A stretch of 49,525 nucleotides of DNA from Deltaproteobacteria bacterium (GTDB lineage: Bacteria > Desulfobacterota > Desulfuromonadia > Geobacterales > Geobacteraceae), in contig JAJZUQ010000018.1 of assembly GCA_021848385.1 (NCBI GenBank), forward strand, positions 1 to 49,525, in the 5' to 3' direction. Positions 1 to 9,644 of this stretch are shown here, piece after piece. A program made the position numbers and the translations under genes. Under the pieces are notes generated by a model, which had not been told where the DNA came from, searched no databases, and saw only the letters and a list, made by a program, of their open reading frames with translations. Positions within the stretch are counted from its first letter, which is position 1. Each line of letters opens with the position of its first letter.

Positions 1-1586
<1,586 letters not shown>

Positions 1587-1588
1587 TC

Positions 1589-2389
1589 CTACGGTTTTCG
1601 ACAAACGAGTACAATCTTGTTGTGCGGGCGGAACAGGGATGAATTAACGCTGATGACGGAGAAGCCGATCGTTTCAACGAGCTGCAGCAACTGTCGAAGG
1701 GTGAATATCTGCTTGTGGCGAAAGGGGAGGGGGGAATAGAGGGATTCGAGAAAGAGGGGATTCGCGCCGCCACTTACGCGATACGACCATTCGCCGACAC
1801 GGTAAAACAGCGCATCCCGGCGTGGTGTATCGAGAAACAGCCAGCCACCATGCTTGGTGACGTTATAGGCGTTCCGCAGGGTCTCTGCGGGGAAATTGAC
1901 ATGCTCGAGAACATCCCAGAGGGTGACGACATCGAAAAAGCCCGCGAAACCCTTCTGCCAGTGCCGGGCATCGATGGTCTCGCCGTTCAGTTCGATGCCG
2001 AACTTTAGCCGGGCAAACTCCCGGAAGATACCTTGCGGTTCGATACCATGGACTGAAGCCCCCGCTTCGGCAAGGAGATGGGCAAACATTCCGGCGCCGG
2101 CACCGATGTCGAGGCAGTCCGCTCCCGACAACGAAAGGTGGCGCTTGACAAGGAGCAGGTCTTTCCGGAGCTGATTCCCGTTGGCAGGGAGCTTCCCTTC
2201 GATATAGTCCCACGCCTTCCGGTCCAGGTCCTTGGTGGTTTCGTCCGGGAGCCCGGACGGCATGCTGTCCAGGTGGTCGATGAAATGAAATCCGCACGCG
2301 GCGCACGCGTAGACCGTGGCCTTTTTCAGTTTGTATTCAGGCTTGGCGGCGTTTGATGCGCACAGTTTGCAGCGGCTGAAATCGTACAT
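1589..2389 (-). CDS. Zinc-ribbon class I SAM-dependent methyltransferase
   Basis: A 266-residue protein with an N-terminal four-cysteine knuckle (CKLC near residue 7 and CAAC near 26) followed by a Rossmann methyltransferase domain. Motif I is CLDIGAGAGMFAHLLAEAG with the acidic ribose-binding GIEP downstream, and VVTLWDVLEHV plus GGWLFLDTP match later motifs of the Methyltransf_11/23 group. The substrate cannot be told; similar zinc-ribbon methyltransferases often sit near surface-sugar genes. I chose the ATG at 2389 because AGGAGG lies 10 bases upstream; an in-frame GTG at 2419 would add 10 residues but has no ribosome-binding site and would place that AGGAGG inside the gene. It lies downstream of tRNA-Thr on the same strand, separated from it by a terminator. 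Confidence 0.85.
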   Translation of the reverse strand: MYDFSRCKLCASNAAKPEYKLKKATVYACAACGFHFIDHLDSMPSGLPDETTKDLDRKAWDYIEGKLPANGNQLRKDLLLVKRHLSLSGADCLDIGAGAGMFAHLLAEAGASVHGIEPQGIFREFARLKFGIELNGETIDARHWQKGFAGFFDVVTLWDVLEHVNFPAETLRNAYNVTKHGGWLFLDTPRRDALFYRVGEWSYRVSGGANPLFLESLYSPLPFRHKQIFTLRQLLQLVETIGFSVISVNSSLFRPHNKIVLVCRKP

Positions 2390-2443
2390 CCCGTTGCGTC
2401 CTCCTGGGACTATTACCACCTTTAAGGTTGCATGCTCAATATT

Positions 2444-2482
2444 TAAAAATAAAGGCTTCAGGGGGATAACCCGTGAAGCCTT
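2444..2482 (-). terminator. Rho-independent terminator after tRNA-Thr
   Basis: On the minus strand a hairpin with arms AAGGCTTCA and TGAAGCCTT encloses a C/G-rich loop and is followed by TTATTTTTA. It lies 9 bases beyond the tRNA 3' end and upstream of the methyltransferase start. Confidence 0.75.
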
Positions 2483-2490
2483 GTCTTTCT

Positions 2491-2566
2491 TGGAGCCATC
2501 TACCAGAATCGAACTGGTGACCTATTGATTACGAATCAATTGCTCTACCAACTGAGCTAAGATGGC
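2491..2566 (-). tRNA. tRNA-Thr(CGT)
   Basis: A complete cloverleaf is visible on the minus strand. The acceptor stem is GCCATCT/AGATGGC, the D arm contains AGTTGGTAGAGC, the anticodon loop is TTCGTAA (anticodon CGT, reading ACG Thr), the T arm is ACCAG-TTCGATT-CTGGT, and the discriminator T is followed by an encoded CCA. Length is 76 nt. Confidence 0.97.
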
Positions 2567-2652
2567 ATGACATGCAGTGCCGAAAAACCGGCCGTTATTT
2601 TCTAGCGTATTTTTCCCGATGAGTCAACTTTATAAAGCCATTGCTACCGGTT

Positions 2653-3960
2653 TTACCCCTTGGCTACCTGCTTGTCCATGGCGTCGTCCATCAACTTATA
2701 GGCGCAGAACTCGCCGCACATGGTGCAGGCGCCGTGGTCGGCGACACCCGATTCGGCCCGGAGCCGCCGTGCTTTCTCCGGATCGAGGGCCATGTCGAAC
2801 TGCCCCTCCCAGTCGAGCTTTTTCCGGCATTTTGCCATCCGGATGTCCTTCTCCATCGCACCCTTTACCCCCTTGGCGATGTCGGCGGCGTGGGCGGCGA
2901 TGCGGGAGGCGATAACCCCCTCGCGCACGTCTTCCACGGTCGGGAGCCGCAGGTGCTCGCTCGGCGTCACGTAGCAGAGGAAGTCGGCACCGGCCGCGGC
3001 GGCGATGGCCCCGCCGATGGCGCAGGTGATGTGGTCGTAGCCGGGAGCGATGTCGGTGACGAGCGGTCCCAGGACATAGAAGGGCGCCCCGTGGCAGAGC
3101 CGCTTCTGCAGCAGGATGTTGGCCTCGATCTGGTTGAGGGGAACGTGTCCCGGTCCCTCGATCATCACCTGCACCCCCGCTGCCTGGGCACGCTGGGTGA
3201 GCTCGCCGAGGATGATCAGCTCGTGGATCTGTGCCCGGTCGGTGGCGTCGGCGAGGCAACCGGGGCGGAAACCGTCACCCAGCGACAGGGTCATGTCGTA
3301 CTCCCGGACGATCTCCAGCAGCCGGTCGAAGTGCTCGAACAGCGGGTTTTCCTTGTTGTTGTAAGCCATCCACTCCACGGTGAATGCACCGCCGCGGGAG
3401 ACCACGTCCATGATCCGTCCTTCGTTCTTCATCCGCTCCACGGTGCTCCGGGTCACACCGCAGTGGACGGTGACGAAGTCCACCCCGTCCTCGGCGTGCT
3501 TGATGACCCCGGCGAAGATGTCGTCCACGCTCATGTCGACGATGGCCTTGTTCTTGGTCCGGACGGCATCGAGGGCCGCCTGGTAAAGGGGGACGGTGCC
3601 GATGCAGGCGTTGGTCTCGGCGATGATAGCGCGGCGGATTTCGTCCACCGGGCCGCCGGTGGAGAGGTCCATGATGGCGTCGGCGCCGTGATGTACCGCC
3701 GTGCGTGCCTTTTCCAGTTCCTTGCTGATGTCCAGATCGTCGGCGGAGGTGCCGATGTTGGCGTTCACCTTGGTGCGGAGCCCCTTTCCGACGGCAAGGG
3801 GACGGCCGTTGCCATGTTTCACGTTATGGCAGATGATGATGTTGCCGGCGGTGATGCCATCGCGGATGAACTCGGGGGATACCCCTTCGGCCAGGGCCGC
3901 CTCTTTCATCTTGTCGGTAATGATCCCCTTCCGGGCGTAATCAAGCTGTGTTTTCAACAT
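2653..3960 (-). CDS. thiC: Phosphomethylpyrimidine synthase ThiC
   Basis: Radical-SAM enzyme converting aminoimidazole ribotide into hydroxymethylpyrimidine phosphate in thiamine synthesis. The 435-residue length matches the short ThiC form of anaerobic bacteria. The C-terminal iron-sulfur motif CTMCGEFC (CX2CX4C) is intact and preceded by a His; internal signatures include [25 protein letters not shown] and [22 protein letters not shown]. The ATG at 3960 is preferred because AAGGAG lies 7 bases upstream; an ATG at 3984 would place that ribosome-binding site inside the gene. It is the second gene after the TPP riboswitch, separated from thiED by a heptamer repeat array, and is probably co-transcribed with it. 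Confidence 0.97.
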   Translation of the reverse strand: MLKTQLDYARKGIITDKMKEAALAEGVSPEFIRDGITAGNIIICHNVKHGNGRPLAVGKGLRTKVNANIGTSADDLDISKELEKARTAVHHGADAIMDLSTGGPVDEIRRAIIAETNACIGTVPLYQAALDAVRTKNKAIVDMSVDDIFAGVIKHAEDGVDFVTVHCGVTRSTVERMKNEGRIMDVVSRGGAFTVEWMAYNNKENPLFEHFDRLLEIVREYDMTLSLGDGFRPGCLADATDRAQIHELIILGELTQRAQAAGVQVMIEGPGHVPLNQIEANILLQKRLCHGAPFYVLGPLVTDIAPGYDHITCAIGGAIAAAAGADFLCYVTPSEHLRLPTVEDVREGVIASRIAAHAADIAKGVKGAMEKDIRMAKCRKKLDWEGQFDMALDPEKARRLRAESGVADHGACTMCGEFCAYKLMDDAMDKQVAKG

Positions 3961-3991
3961 GGTCAAACTCCTTCTCAAATTCATATCTAAT

Positions 3992-4085
3992 GAGGGGTTA
4001 GGGACGAGGGGCTAGGGGCTAGTAAAAACACTGCAGTCCTCTCGTCCCCAGTCCCCAGTCCCTAGTCCCTAGTCCCTAGTCCCTG
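3992..4085. repeat. Inverted pair of GGGACTA-type heptamer arrays
   Basis: The gap between thiED and thiC is almost entirely heptamers. The left arm (3992-4022) reads as GGGGTTA, GGGACGA, GGGGCTA, GGGGCTA; the right arm (4041-4085) is the opposite orientation, with CAGTCCC twice and then TAGTCCC three or more times. They flank an 18-bp spacer and can pair into a long hairpin in the mRNA. The right arm runs into thiED and provides its last codons and its TAG stop. Confidence 0.85.
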
Positions 4086-5540
4086 CTGTGCAGCGAGAAA
4101 ATGATTCACCGGCCCATGCCCCTTCCCCAGGGGTTGGGCGAGTTTTATGGCGGCCGTGATGAACTCCTTTGCCCGGGCAACTGCCGTGGGGAGCGGTTCC
4201 CCCTGGGCGAGGAAGGTGGCGATGGCGGAGGCGAAGGTACAGCCGGTGCCATGGGTGTTCTTGGTCAGGATGCGGGGGGTCGGGTAGCGGGTGAAGCCGC
4301 TGCCGTCAAAAAGGATGTCCACTGCCGTTCCGTCGGGGAGATGTCCCCCCTTGACCAGTACGTTACGGACCCCCAGCTGATGAATGCGCCGGGCAGCTTC
4401 TTCCATCCCCGCTTCGTCCATGATGGAAAGCCCTGTCAGCTTTTCCGCCTCCGGCACGTTGGGGGTGAGGAGGTAGGTGAGGGGGAGAAGCTGCGTTTTC
4501 AGGGTCGTGACGGCGGTGGCGTCGATGAGGCTGGCCCCTCCCTTGGCGATCATTACCGGGTCAATCACCACGATGAGCCGTCCAAATTCCTGGAGCCGGT
4601 CCGCCACTTCTTCGACGATCTCCGCTGAAGAGAGCATGCCGGTCTTGACCACGTCCACCGGGATGTCGCTCAGGACCGCAGTGAGCTGCTTCCCGACGAA
4701 CTCGGCAGGAATGCCGTGGATGCCGGACACACCCCGTGTATTCTGGGCGGTAAGGGCGGTAATGACCGAAGCGCCGTAACTGCCGAGGAGGGTAATAGTC
4801 TTCAGGTCGGCCTGGATGCCTGCGCCCCCTCCCGAATCACTGCCGGCGATGGTCAGCACTGAGCCGCGCGGCATGGGGGACTTCCGGTTGAAGAGGAGGG
4901 CGAGTTCGGCGACGGCCAGGGCCGGTTCCTTCTGCCCGAGTACCCCGGAAATGACGGCAACTGCATCGGCGCCGCTGTCGATGACACGGCATCCATTGTC
5001 CCGGTTGATGCCGCCGATGGCGACGATGGGAATGCCGATGTGCGGCCTGATGGCTGCCAGGGTTTCCGGGCCGGCAAGGTGCTCGATATCCTTGCTTCCG
5101 GTCGGATACATGGCGCCGAAACCTATGTAGTCGGCGCCGGTCGCTTCCGCCCGTTGCGCTTCCTCCAGATTGTGGGTGGAGACGCCGATGAGTTTTTTGG
5201 GTCCCAGGATGCGCCGGGCCTCTGCCGGGTCGCCGTCCTCCTGCCCCAGGTGCACGCCGTCTGCGTCAAGCTCTTTGGCCAGCTGCACGTCGTCGTTGAT
5301 GATGAAGGTAACCCCTGCTGATTTGCAGATATCACGCAGTTCCCTTCCCATAGCGGCTTTGGCAGCCGCGTCCCGCTCCTTGTCCCGGTACTGGAGCACG
5401 GAGATGCCGCCGGCAACTGCTTCCCGCACCCTTTCGGTCAGGCGGTTCCCGTGGTCGGTGACGAGGTATACCCCGGTGACCCGGTTTTCGGTAGCCTCTC
5501 GATCCACCACGAGCTTGAGAAAATCCTGGTTGCGCTTCAT
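4062..5540 (-). CDS. thiED: ThiE-ThiD fusion: thiamine-phosphate synthase / HMP(-P) kinase
   Basis: Bifunctional thiamine enzyme of 492 residues. Residues ~20-222 form the ThiE TIM barrel (GVYLVTDHG, LQYRDKE, INDDVQLAKELDADGVHLGQ, GADYIGFGAMYPTGSK, AIGGIN), which joins the pyrimidine and thiazole halves. Residues ~225-485 form the ThiD ribokinase-fold kinase (IAGSDSGGGAGIQADLKTI, VIDPVMI, KGGHLPDG, THGTGCTFASAIA), which phosphorylates hydroxymethylpyrimidine (phosphate). It is the first gene behind the TPP riboswitch. The start at 5540 has only a poor Shine-Dalgarno sequence (CGAGACG). The last residues, GLGTRD, and the stop codon are encoded by the heptamer array that fills the gap to thiC, so the C-terminal tail is repeat-derived. 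Confidence 0.95.
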   Translation of the reverse strand: MKRNQDFLKLVVDREATENRVTGVYLVTDHGNRLTERVREAVAGGISVLQYRDKERDAAAKAAMGRELRDICKSAGVTFIINDDVQLAKELDADGVHLGQEDGDPAEARRILGPKKLIGVSTHNLEEAQRAEATGADYIGFGAMYPTGSKDIEHLAGPETLAAIRPHIGIPIVAIGGINRDNGCRVIDSGADAVAVISGVLGQKEPALAVAELALLFNRKSPMPRGSVLTIAGSDSGGGAGIQADLKTITLLGSYGASVITALTAQNTRGVSGIHGIPAEFVGKQLTAVLSDIPVDVVKTGMLSSAEIVEEVADRLQEFGRLIVVIDPVMIAKGGASLIDATAVTTLKTQLLPLTYLLTPNVPEAEKLTGLSIMDEAGMEEAARRIHQLGVRNVLVKGGHLPDGTAVDILFDGSGFTRYPTPRILTKNTHGTGCTFASAIATFLAQGEPLPTAVARAKEFITAAIKLAQPLGKGHGPVNHFLAAQQGLGTRD

Positions 5541-5559
5541 ATGCGTCTCGAAAAAAGCG

Positions 5560-5605
5560 GGCTGAAAAAAACGAAAAAGCCGCGACAGTAATGTTCACGG
5601 CTTTC
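5560..5605 (-). terminator. Terminator in the TPP riboswitch expression platform
   Basis: Between the aptamer and thiED the minus strand reads AAAGCCG, a ~15-nt loop, CGGCTTT and then T-rich sequence (TTCGTTTTTTT). This is an intrinsic terminator about 20 nt after the aptamer and just before the thiED start, consistent with ligand-induced early termination. Confidence 0.7.
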
Positions 5606-5624
5606 CACTGCCAACAGTCAGTGA

Positions 5625-5717
5625 ATGGGGGCCGCTTTCCTACGCCGGTGCAAACCGGATCAGGTTCAAAGGGTTTGAGGCCGAAGGCCTCATCTCAGTT
5701 CGTGCGAACTCCCCCAG
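5625..5717 (-). promoter_or_regulatory. TPP riboswitch (THI element)
   Basis: Minus-strand sequence has the conserved THI-box blocks in order: GGGGGAG at the 5' P1 arm, CTGAGATGAGGCC, ACCCTTTGAACCTGATC, the GCACCGGCGTAGGAAAG block, and CCCCC closing P1. It binds thiamine pyrophosphate and controls thiED-thiC. The second block contains a short GAGGCC-TTCG-GGCCTC stem-loop as the variable P3a arm. Confidence 0.95.
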
Positions 5718-5823
5718 CTGGCTATCGATTGTAGCGTTGCAGACTACGGGATTTTTCCCCATAAGTCAATGGATTTTCCGGTTTTTGCCTTTACAGGAAC
5801 GGGGGATAAGTGGTAAAAAAGGC

Positions 5824-5846
5824 CGGGACTCGGGACTCGGGACTCG
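5824..5846. repeat. GGGACTC heptamer array
   Basis: Three perfect GGGACTC units in tandem in the thi-alr intergenic region, trailing into degenerate GGGGATTGGGGTCC-like sequence up to ~5874. Same heptamer family as at 3992-4085, 16781-16965, 35092-35128 and 38147-38172. Confidence 0.8.
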
Positions 5847-5888
5847 AAAACCGGAAGCCGGGGATTGGGGTCCGGCAAGTCCAAAACG

Positions 5889-5923
5889 CATAATTCAAAA
5901 TTCAACATTCAAAATTCATAATT
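5889..5923. repeat. Five-unit heptamer array upstream of alr
   Basis: Five consecutive heptamers: CATAATT, CAAAATT, CAACATT, CAAAATT, CATAATT. Read on the other strand these are NNTTGAA units, related to the GTTGAAN heptamers of the rfb region. The array ends 9 bases before the alr start codon, so it occupies the place of the leader and ribosome-binding site. Confidence 0.8.
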
Positions 5924-5932
5924 GGACTCATC

Positions 5933-7072
5933 ATGGACAGTCGCCCCACCATAGCGGAAATCGACCTCGCGGCGCTCCGGTACAACTTTGGCCAGGTCCG
6001 CAACGCAATTCCCTCTGACCGCGGCATTCTGGCGATCGTCAAGGCGGACGCCTATGGCCATGGCTTCATGGATATCTCTCTCGAACTGGAATCCCTCGGG
6101 GTGACCGCTTTCGGCGTGGCCTTTCTGGCCGAAGGGATTCAGCTGCGCAAAAGCGGCATCGACCGGCCGATTCTCCTCCTTGGCGGCATCTATCCGGGGC
6201 AGGAAAAGAAGTGTGTCGGTTTCAACCTTTCCACATCTCTCTTCAATATCGAGCAGGCACGGGCCCTCAACGACACCGCCGGCAGGCTCTATCGCAAGGC
6301 GCGGGTCCATGTGAAGATCGACACCGGCATGGGACGGCTCGGGATTCCCGCTGCCGAGGCGGGCTCCTTCTTCCGGGAACTCAAGGGTCTTTCCCATCTG
6401 GACGTTGAAGGGATTATTTCCCACTTTGCCTCCGCCGACGAACTGGACGCGGCCGGCTGCGATTATACCGGCAGGCAGGCGGGGCTGTTTGCGGCTGCCC
6501 TTGCGGAGGCTCATGGCCAGGGTTTTACTCCCCGCTACGTGCATATCGCCAACAGTGCCGCCATTTTCAGCCAGAAGCTTCCCTTCTGCAACCTGGCTCG
6601 CCCCGGCATCGTCCTTTATGGTGCGCTCCCCTCCGCCGATTTTGCCGGCAAGCTGGATCTCAAGCCGGTGCTCCGCCTGAAAAGCCGGGTCGCCATGCTC
6701 AAGTGGGTCGATCCGGGCACCAGTATCAGCTATGCCCGCCGCTATACCGCTACAGATCGCCGGCTCATCGCCAGCGTGCCGGTGGGGTATGCCGATGGGT
6801 ACAACCGGCGCCTCACCAACCAGGGCGAAGCCCTCATCCGCGGCCAGCGGGCGCCGGTGGTCGGGACGGTCTGCATGGACTGGATCATGTTCGACGTTAC
6901 CCATATCCCCGGGGTGGCGGTGGGGGACGAGGTGACCCTTCTCGGCTGCGACGGCAACGGCAACTGCATCCATGCTGAAGAGCTGGCTGAGAAGGCAGGC
7001 ACCATCCCCTACGAGATATTCTGCGGCATCAGCAAGCGGGTGCCGCGCATCTACCTCAACGCTTCACGATAA
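5933..7072 (+). CDS. alr: Alanine racemase
   Basis: PLP enzyme interconverting L- and D-alanine for peptidoglycan. At 379 residues it has family length. The PLP lysine is in [11 protein letters not shown] (Lys37), the second catalytic base is the Tyr in SISYARRY (about Tyr267), and [12 protein letters not shown] and RPGIVLYG are typical. The N-terminal barrel and C-terminal beta domain are complete ([13 protein letters not shown]). No good Shine-Dalgarno sequence precedes the ATG at 5933; a heptamer array ends just upstream. It is probably transcribed alone: the thiamine operon is divergent and a palindromic repeat follows. Confidence 0.96.
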   Translation: MDSRPTIAEIDLAALRYNFGQVRNAIPSDRGILAIVKADAYGHGFMDISLELESLGVTAFGVAFLAEGIQLRKSGIDRPILLLGGIYPGQEKKCVGFNLSTSLFNIEQARALNDTAGRLYRKARVHVKIDTGMGRLGIPAAEAGSFFRELKGLSHLDVEGIISHFASADELDAAGCDYTGRQAGLFAAALAEAHGQGFTPRYVHIANSAAIFSQKLPFCNLARPGIVLYGALPSADFAGKLDLKPVLRLKSRVAMLKWVDPGTSISYARRYTATDRRLIASVPVGYADGYNRRLTNQGEALIRGQRAPVVGTVCMDWIMFDVTHIPGVAVGDEVTLLGCDGNGNCIHAEELAEKAGTIPYEIFCGISKRVPRIYLNASR

Positions 7073-7105
7073 TGCACCTACGTTTGTTAAGCGAAAAATC
7101 GAACT

Positions 7106-7239
7106 GGACGCGGATCAAAACGAAAATAGCGGATTAACCGGAATCAGTGGCATTTTTTTGAAAACGGCAATTAAACTCCGGATTTTGGTTTTTGGCTTGA
7201 AACCGCAGTTATCCTGATTTTTTCGATTTTTCCGCGTCC
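7106..7239. repeat. Imperfect palindromic intergenic element
   Basis: The left arm starting GGACGCGGATCAAAACGAAA (7106) is mirrored by a right arm ending TTTTTCCGCGTCC (7239). The middle contains CGGCAATTAAAC. Layout (two ~30-bp imperfect arms around a ~70-bp centre) resembles the other long palindromes of the window, but the arm sequence differs. It fills most of the alr-selD gap. Confidence 0.6.
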
Positions 7240-7321
7240 CCGATGTTTTTCAGGTTTTTCGTGCGTGTTGTTCTGGTTTTTTGAACTCTGTTACAAGTGG
7301 CAATAAGGTTCCCAAGGATTT

Positions 7322-8356
7322 ATGACCAGACAGAAGATCAAACTCACCGCAATGGTGAAAGCGGCCGGCTGAGCGGCTAAACTGGGCCCGGCGGGTCTGG
7401 AAGACGCTTTGCGCGGGTTGGAACGGGTTGCCGATCCGGCCCTGCTGGTTGGGATGGAGACTGCCGACGACGCCGGGGTCTACCGGCTGGGGGAGAGGCT
7501 CGCCCTGGTGGAGACCACCGACATCATCACCCCCCTGGTGGACGATCCGTTCATCTTCGGCCGGATTGCCGCCACCAATGCCCTGTCCGATGTCTATGCC
7601 ATGGGGGGAAGGCCGGTTACTGCCATGAACCTCGCCTTTTTCCCCGCCTGTGCCCTGCCGCTGACGGTGCTGGCGGAGATCCTTGCCGGCGGCCAGGCGG
7701 CTATGCGGGAGGCGGGTGCCTGTCTTGTTGGAGGGCACACCGTTGAGGACGATGAGCTCAAGTACGGGCTGGCCGTCACCGGCACCATCGATCCGGACCG
7801 GATCGTGCGCAACTCCACCGCCCGCCCCGGCGACCTGCTCATTCTCACCAAACCCCTGGGAACCGGCATCGTCACCACCGCCATAAAGGCGGACCTGGCA
7901 CCGGCAGATGTGGCGGCCGAGGCGGTCCGCTGGATGACGACGCTTAATGCCGTCGCGGCGGAGATCATGCTGGAATGCGGAGCGAGTGCCGCCACCGACG
8001 TGACCGGCTTCGGCCTCATTGGCCATGCCGCCGGGATGGCCGATGAGGCCGGTGTCACCATCCGGCTGGAACGCCGGCGGGTGGCGGTCATGGCTGGTGT
8101 AGGGGCGCTGATAGCCGACGGGCTCGTCCCTGCCGGCTGCTACCGGAACCGGGACTATTATGCTCCGTTCGTGGCGGGTGCGTTGACTGATGCTCTTCTC
8201 CCCCTGTTCGATCCCCAGACCTCGGGTGGGCTCCTCATCTCCCTGAATCCTGCGGCCGCCGAGCGCTTTCTGTCCATCGCCGCCGAACGGTGCTGTTTTG
8301 CCGTCGCTATCGGCGATGTGCTGTCCCGTGGGGAACACCCAATTGTCATCGCCTAG
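7322..8356 (+). CDS. selD: Selenide, water dikinase SelD, itself a selenoprotein
   Basis: Makes selenophosphate from selenide and ATP, the selenium donor for selenocysteine. The full gene starts at ATG 7322 (AAGGA just upstream) and reads through an in-frame TGA at 7370-7372: [22 protein letters not shown]. The TGA falls at residue 17, the usual catalytic Cys/Sec position, with the essential Lys three residues on. A loop-like GGTCT at 7394-7398, ~21 nt downstream, is in a plausible place for a bacterial SECIS hairpin. The rest is standard SelD ([51 protein letters not shown]), 344 residues in all. A caller treating TGA as stop would start at 7409 and lose the active site. It overlaps the next gene. 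Confidence 0.95.
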
Positions 8357-9623
8357 ACGCCTTGCCGTCGCCATCGATCTCGGTACCACCACCATCGCTG
8401 CGTCCCTCCTGGATACGACCACCGGCGGACGCCTTGCCATGGCCGGCAGCCTCAACCCCCAGCGGCTCTATGGCGCCGACGTGATCAGCCGCCTTGATGC
8501 GGCCCACGCCTCTGCCGATAATCGACGGAATATGGCCACCCTTGTCAACGGGGCTCTGGCCGATCTGGTCGAGAAACTGCTCGGCGAGGCCGGCGCCACC
8601 CCTGATGACCTGACCCGCATCGCCATCGCCGGCAATCCGGCCATGGAGCATCTCCTTCTCGGGTTGCCGGTGGAATCTCTCGCCTTCCCCCCCTATCGGC
8701 CGCTCTTCACCGCCGGTCGCACTATCTCGACGCGAGAGATGGGATGGGACGTGGCGCTGCCGGCGTTCATCTTCCCCCTCCCGGGCGGTTTTGTCGGTGG
8801 CGATCTGGTGGCCTTCCTCTACGGAGCCGGTGAGGATGTTGGACATAGTACGCAGCACGCAGCACGTCTCTACCTCGACCTCGGTACCAACGGCGAACTG
8901 GCGCTCCAGGTGGGAGAAAAGATAGTGGCCACCTCGGCGGCCGCCGGCCCCGCCTTCGAGGGGGGGAACCTTGCCTGCGGCATGGCCGCCCTGGCAGGTG
9001 CCATTCACCGGGTGCTCATAACCGGAGACCGGCTGGAACTGTCCGTCATTGGTGGAGACACCCCTTCCGGAATCTGCGGATCCGGTGTGATCGAGGCCAT
9101 CACCGGACTCCTGCAGGCCGGTGTCATCGATCCTAGTGGCCGGCTCCTAACCCCTGCGGAGATCCCTTCCAACCTGGCCAACCGGGTGGAGGTTGTAGCC
9201 GGCCAGTTCGTCTTCGTCCTCTACCGGGATGCCCGGACCACGGTCTATCTCTCCCAGGAGGACATCCGTCAGGTGCAGCTAGCCAAGGGTGCCATCCGGG
9301 CCGGCATGGAGGTCCTCTGCGAACGGGCGGGTATACGGTGCGCCGCCATCCGGGACGTGGTCCTGACCGGTTCCTTCGGTGCCGAACTCTCCCCCTTGTG
9401 TCTAAAAAACCTTGGAATTTTCACCGAAAACATGGTAAAAGTTGCTAGTTTTGTCCGGGAGGGAGCTCTCCGGGGGGTGGAGCGTGCGCTCGCATCACCC
9501 GATGGTTTCGACCGGGTGGCACGCCTGGCGGAGAACATCCGGGTCATCCCCCTCTCCGGCACCCCTGCCTTTGAGAAGCACTTTCTCGACCAGATGAATT
9601 TTCCCTCGCAGCATTATTCTTAA
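8316..9623 (+). CDS. RACo-like ASKHA ATPase lacking the ferredoxin domain (DUF4445)
   Basis: About 435 residues of the ASKHA (actin/Hsp70-like) fold as in RACo, the reductive activator of corrinoid proteins: [17 protein letters not shown] (phosphate 1), [47 protein letters not shown] and [11 protein letters not shown]. Typical RACo/RamA proteins carry an N-terminal 2Fe-2S domain; here it is absent, so an external electron donor would be needed. The start is uncertain: ATG 8316 overlaps selD by 41 nt, while TTG 8343 has GTGGGGA upstream and overlaps by 14. Coupling to selD translation is likely. Between the second and third motifs the sequence HSTQHAA is encoded by a short heptamer repeat (8848-8867). 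The target corrinoid protein is not in the window. Confidence 0.82.
   Translation: MCCPVGNTQLSSPRRLAVAIDLGTTTIAASLLDTTTGGRLAMAGSLNPQRLYGADVISRLDAAHASADNRRNMATLVNGALADLVEKLLGEAGATPDDLTRIAIAGNPAMEHLLLGLPVESLAFPPYRPLFTAGRTISTREMGWDVALPAFIFPLPGGFVGGDLVAFLYGAGEDVGHSTQHAARLYLDLGTNGELALQVGEKIVATSAAAGPAFEGGNLACGMAALAGAIHRVLITGDRLELSVIGGDTPSGICGSGVIEAITGLLQAGVIDPSGRLLTPAEIPSNLANRVEVVAGQFVFVLYRDARTTVYLSQEDIRQVQLAKGAIRAGMEVLCERAGIRCAAIRDVVLTGSFGAELSPLCLKNLGIFTENMVKVASFVREGALRGVERALASPDGFDRVARLAENIRVIPLSGTPAFEKHFLDQMNFPSQHYS
8848..8867. repeat. Heptamer repeat inside the ASKHA gene
   Basis: GTACGCA, GCACGCA and most of a third unit (GCACGT) lie in tandem within the coding frame. Short, but of the same 7-bp period as the other arrays here. 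Confidence 0.55.
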
Positions 9624-9644
9624 CCACCTTAGCAGGATTGCATA

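Noticed and set aside
2641..3990. Long plus-strand open frame opposite thiC
   Set aside because: Exact shadow of thiC, which has the full family signature and a ribosome-binding site. The plus-strand translation is low-complexity.
7409..8356. SelD starting at ATG 7409
   Set aside because: It would lack the conserved N-terminal active-site segment, which is present upstream when the TGA is read as selenocysteine.
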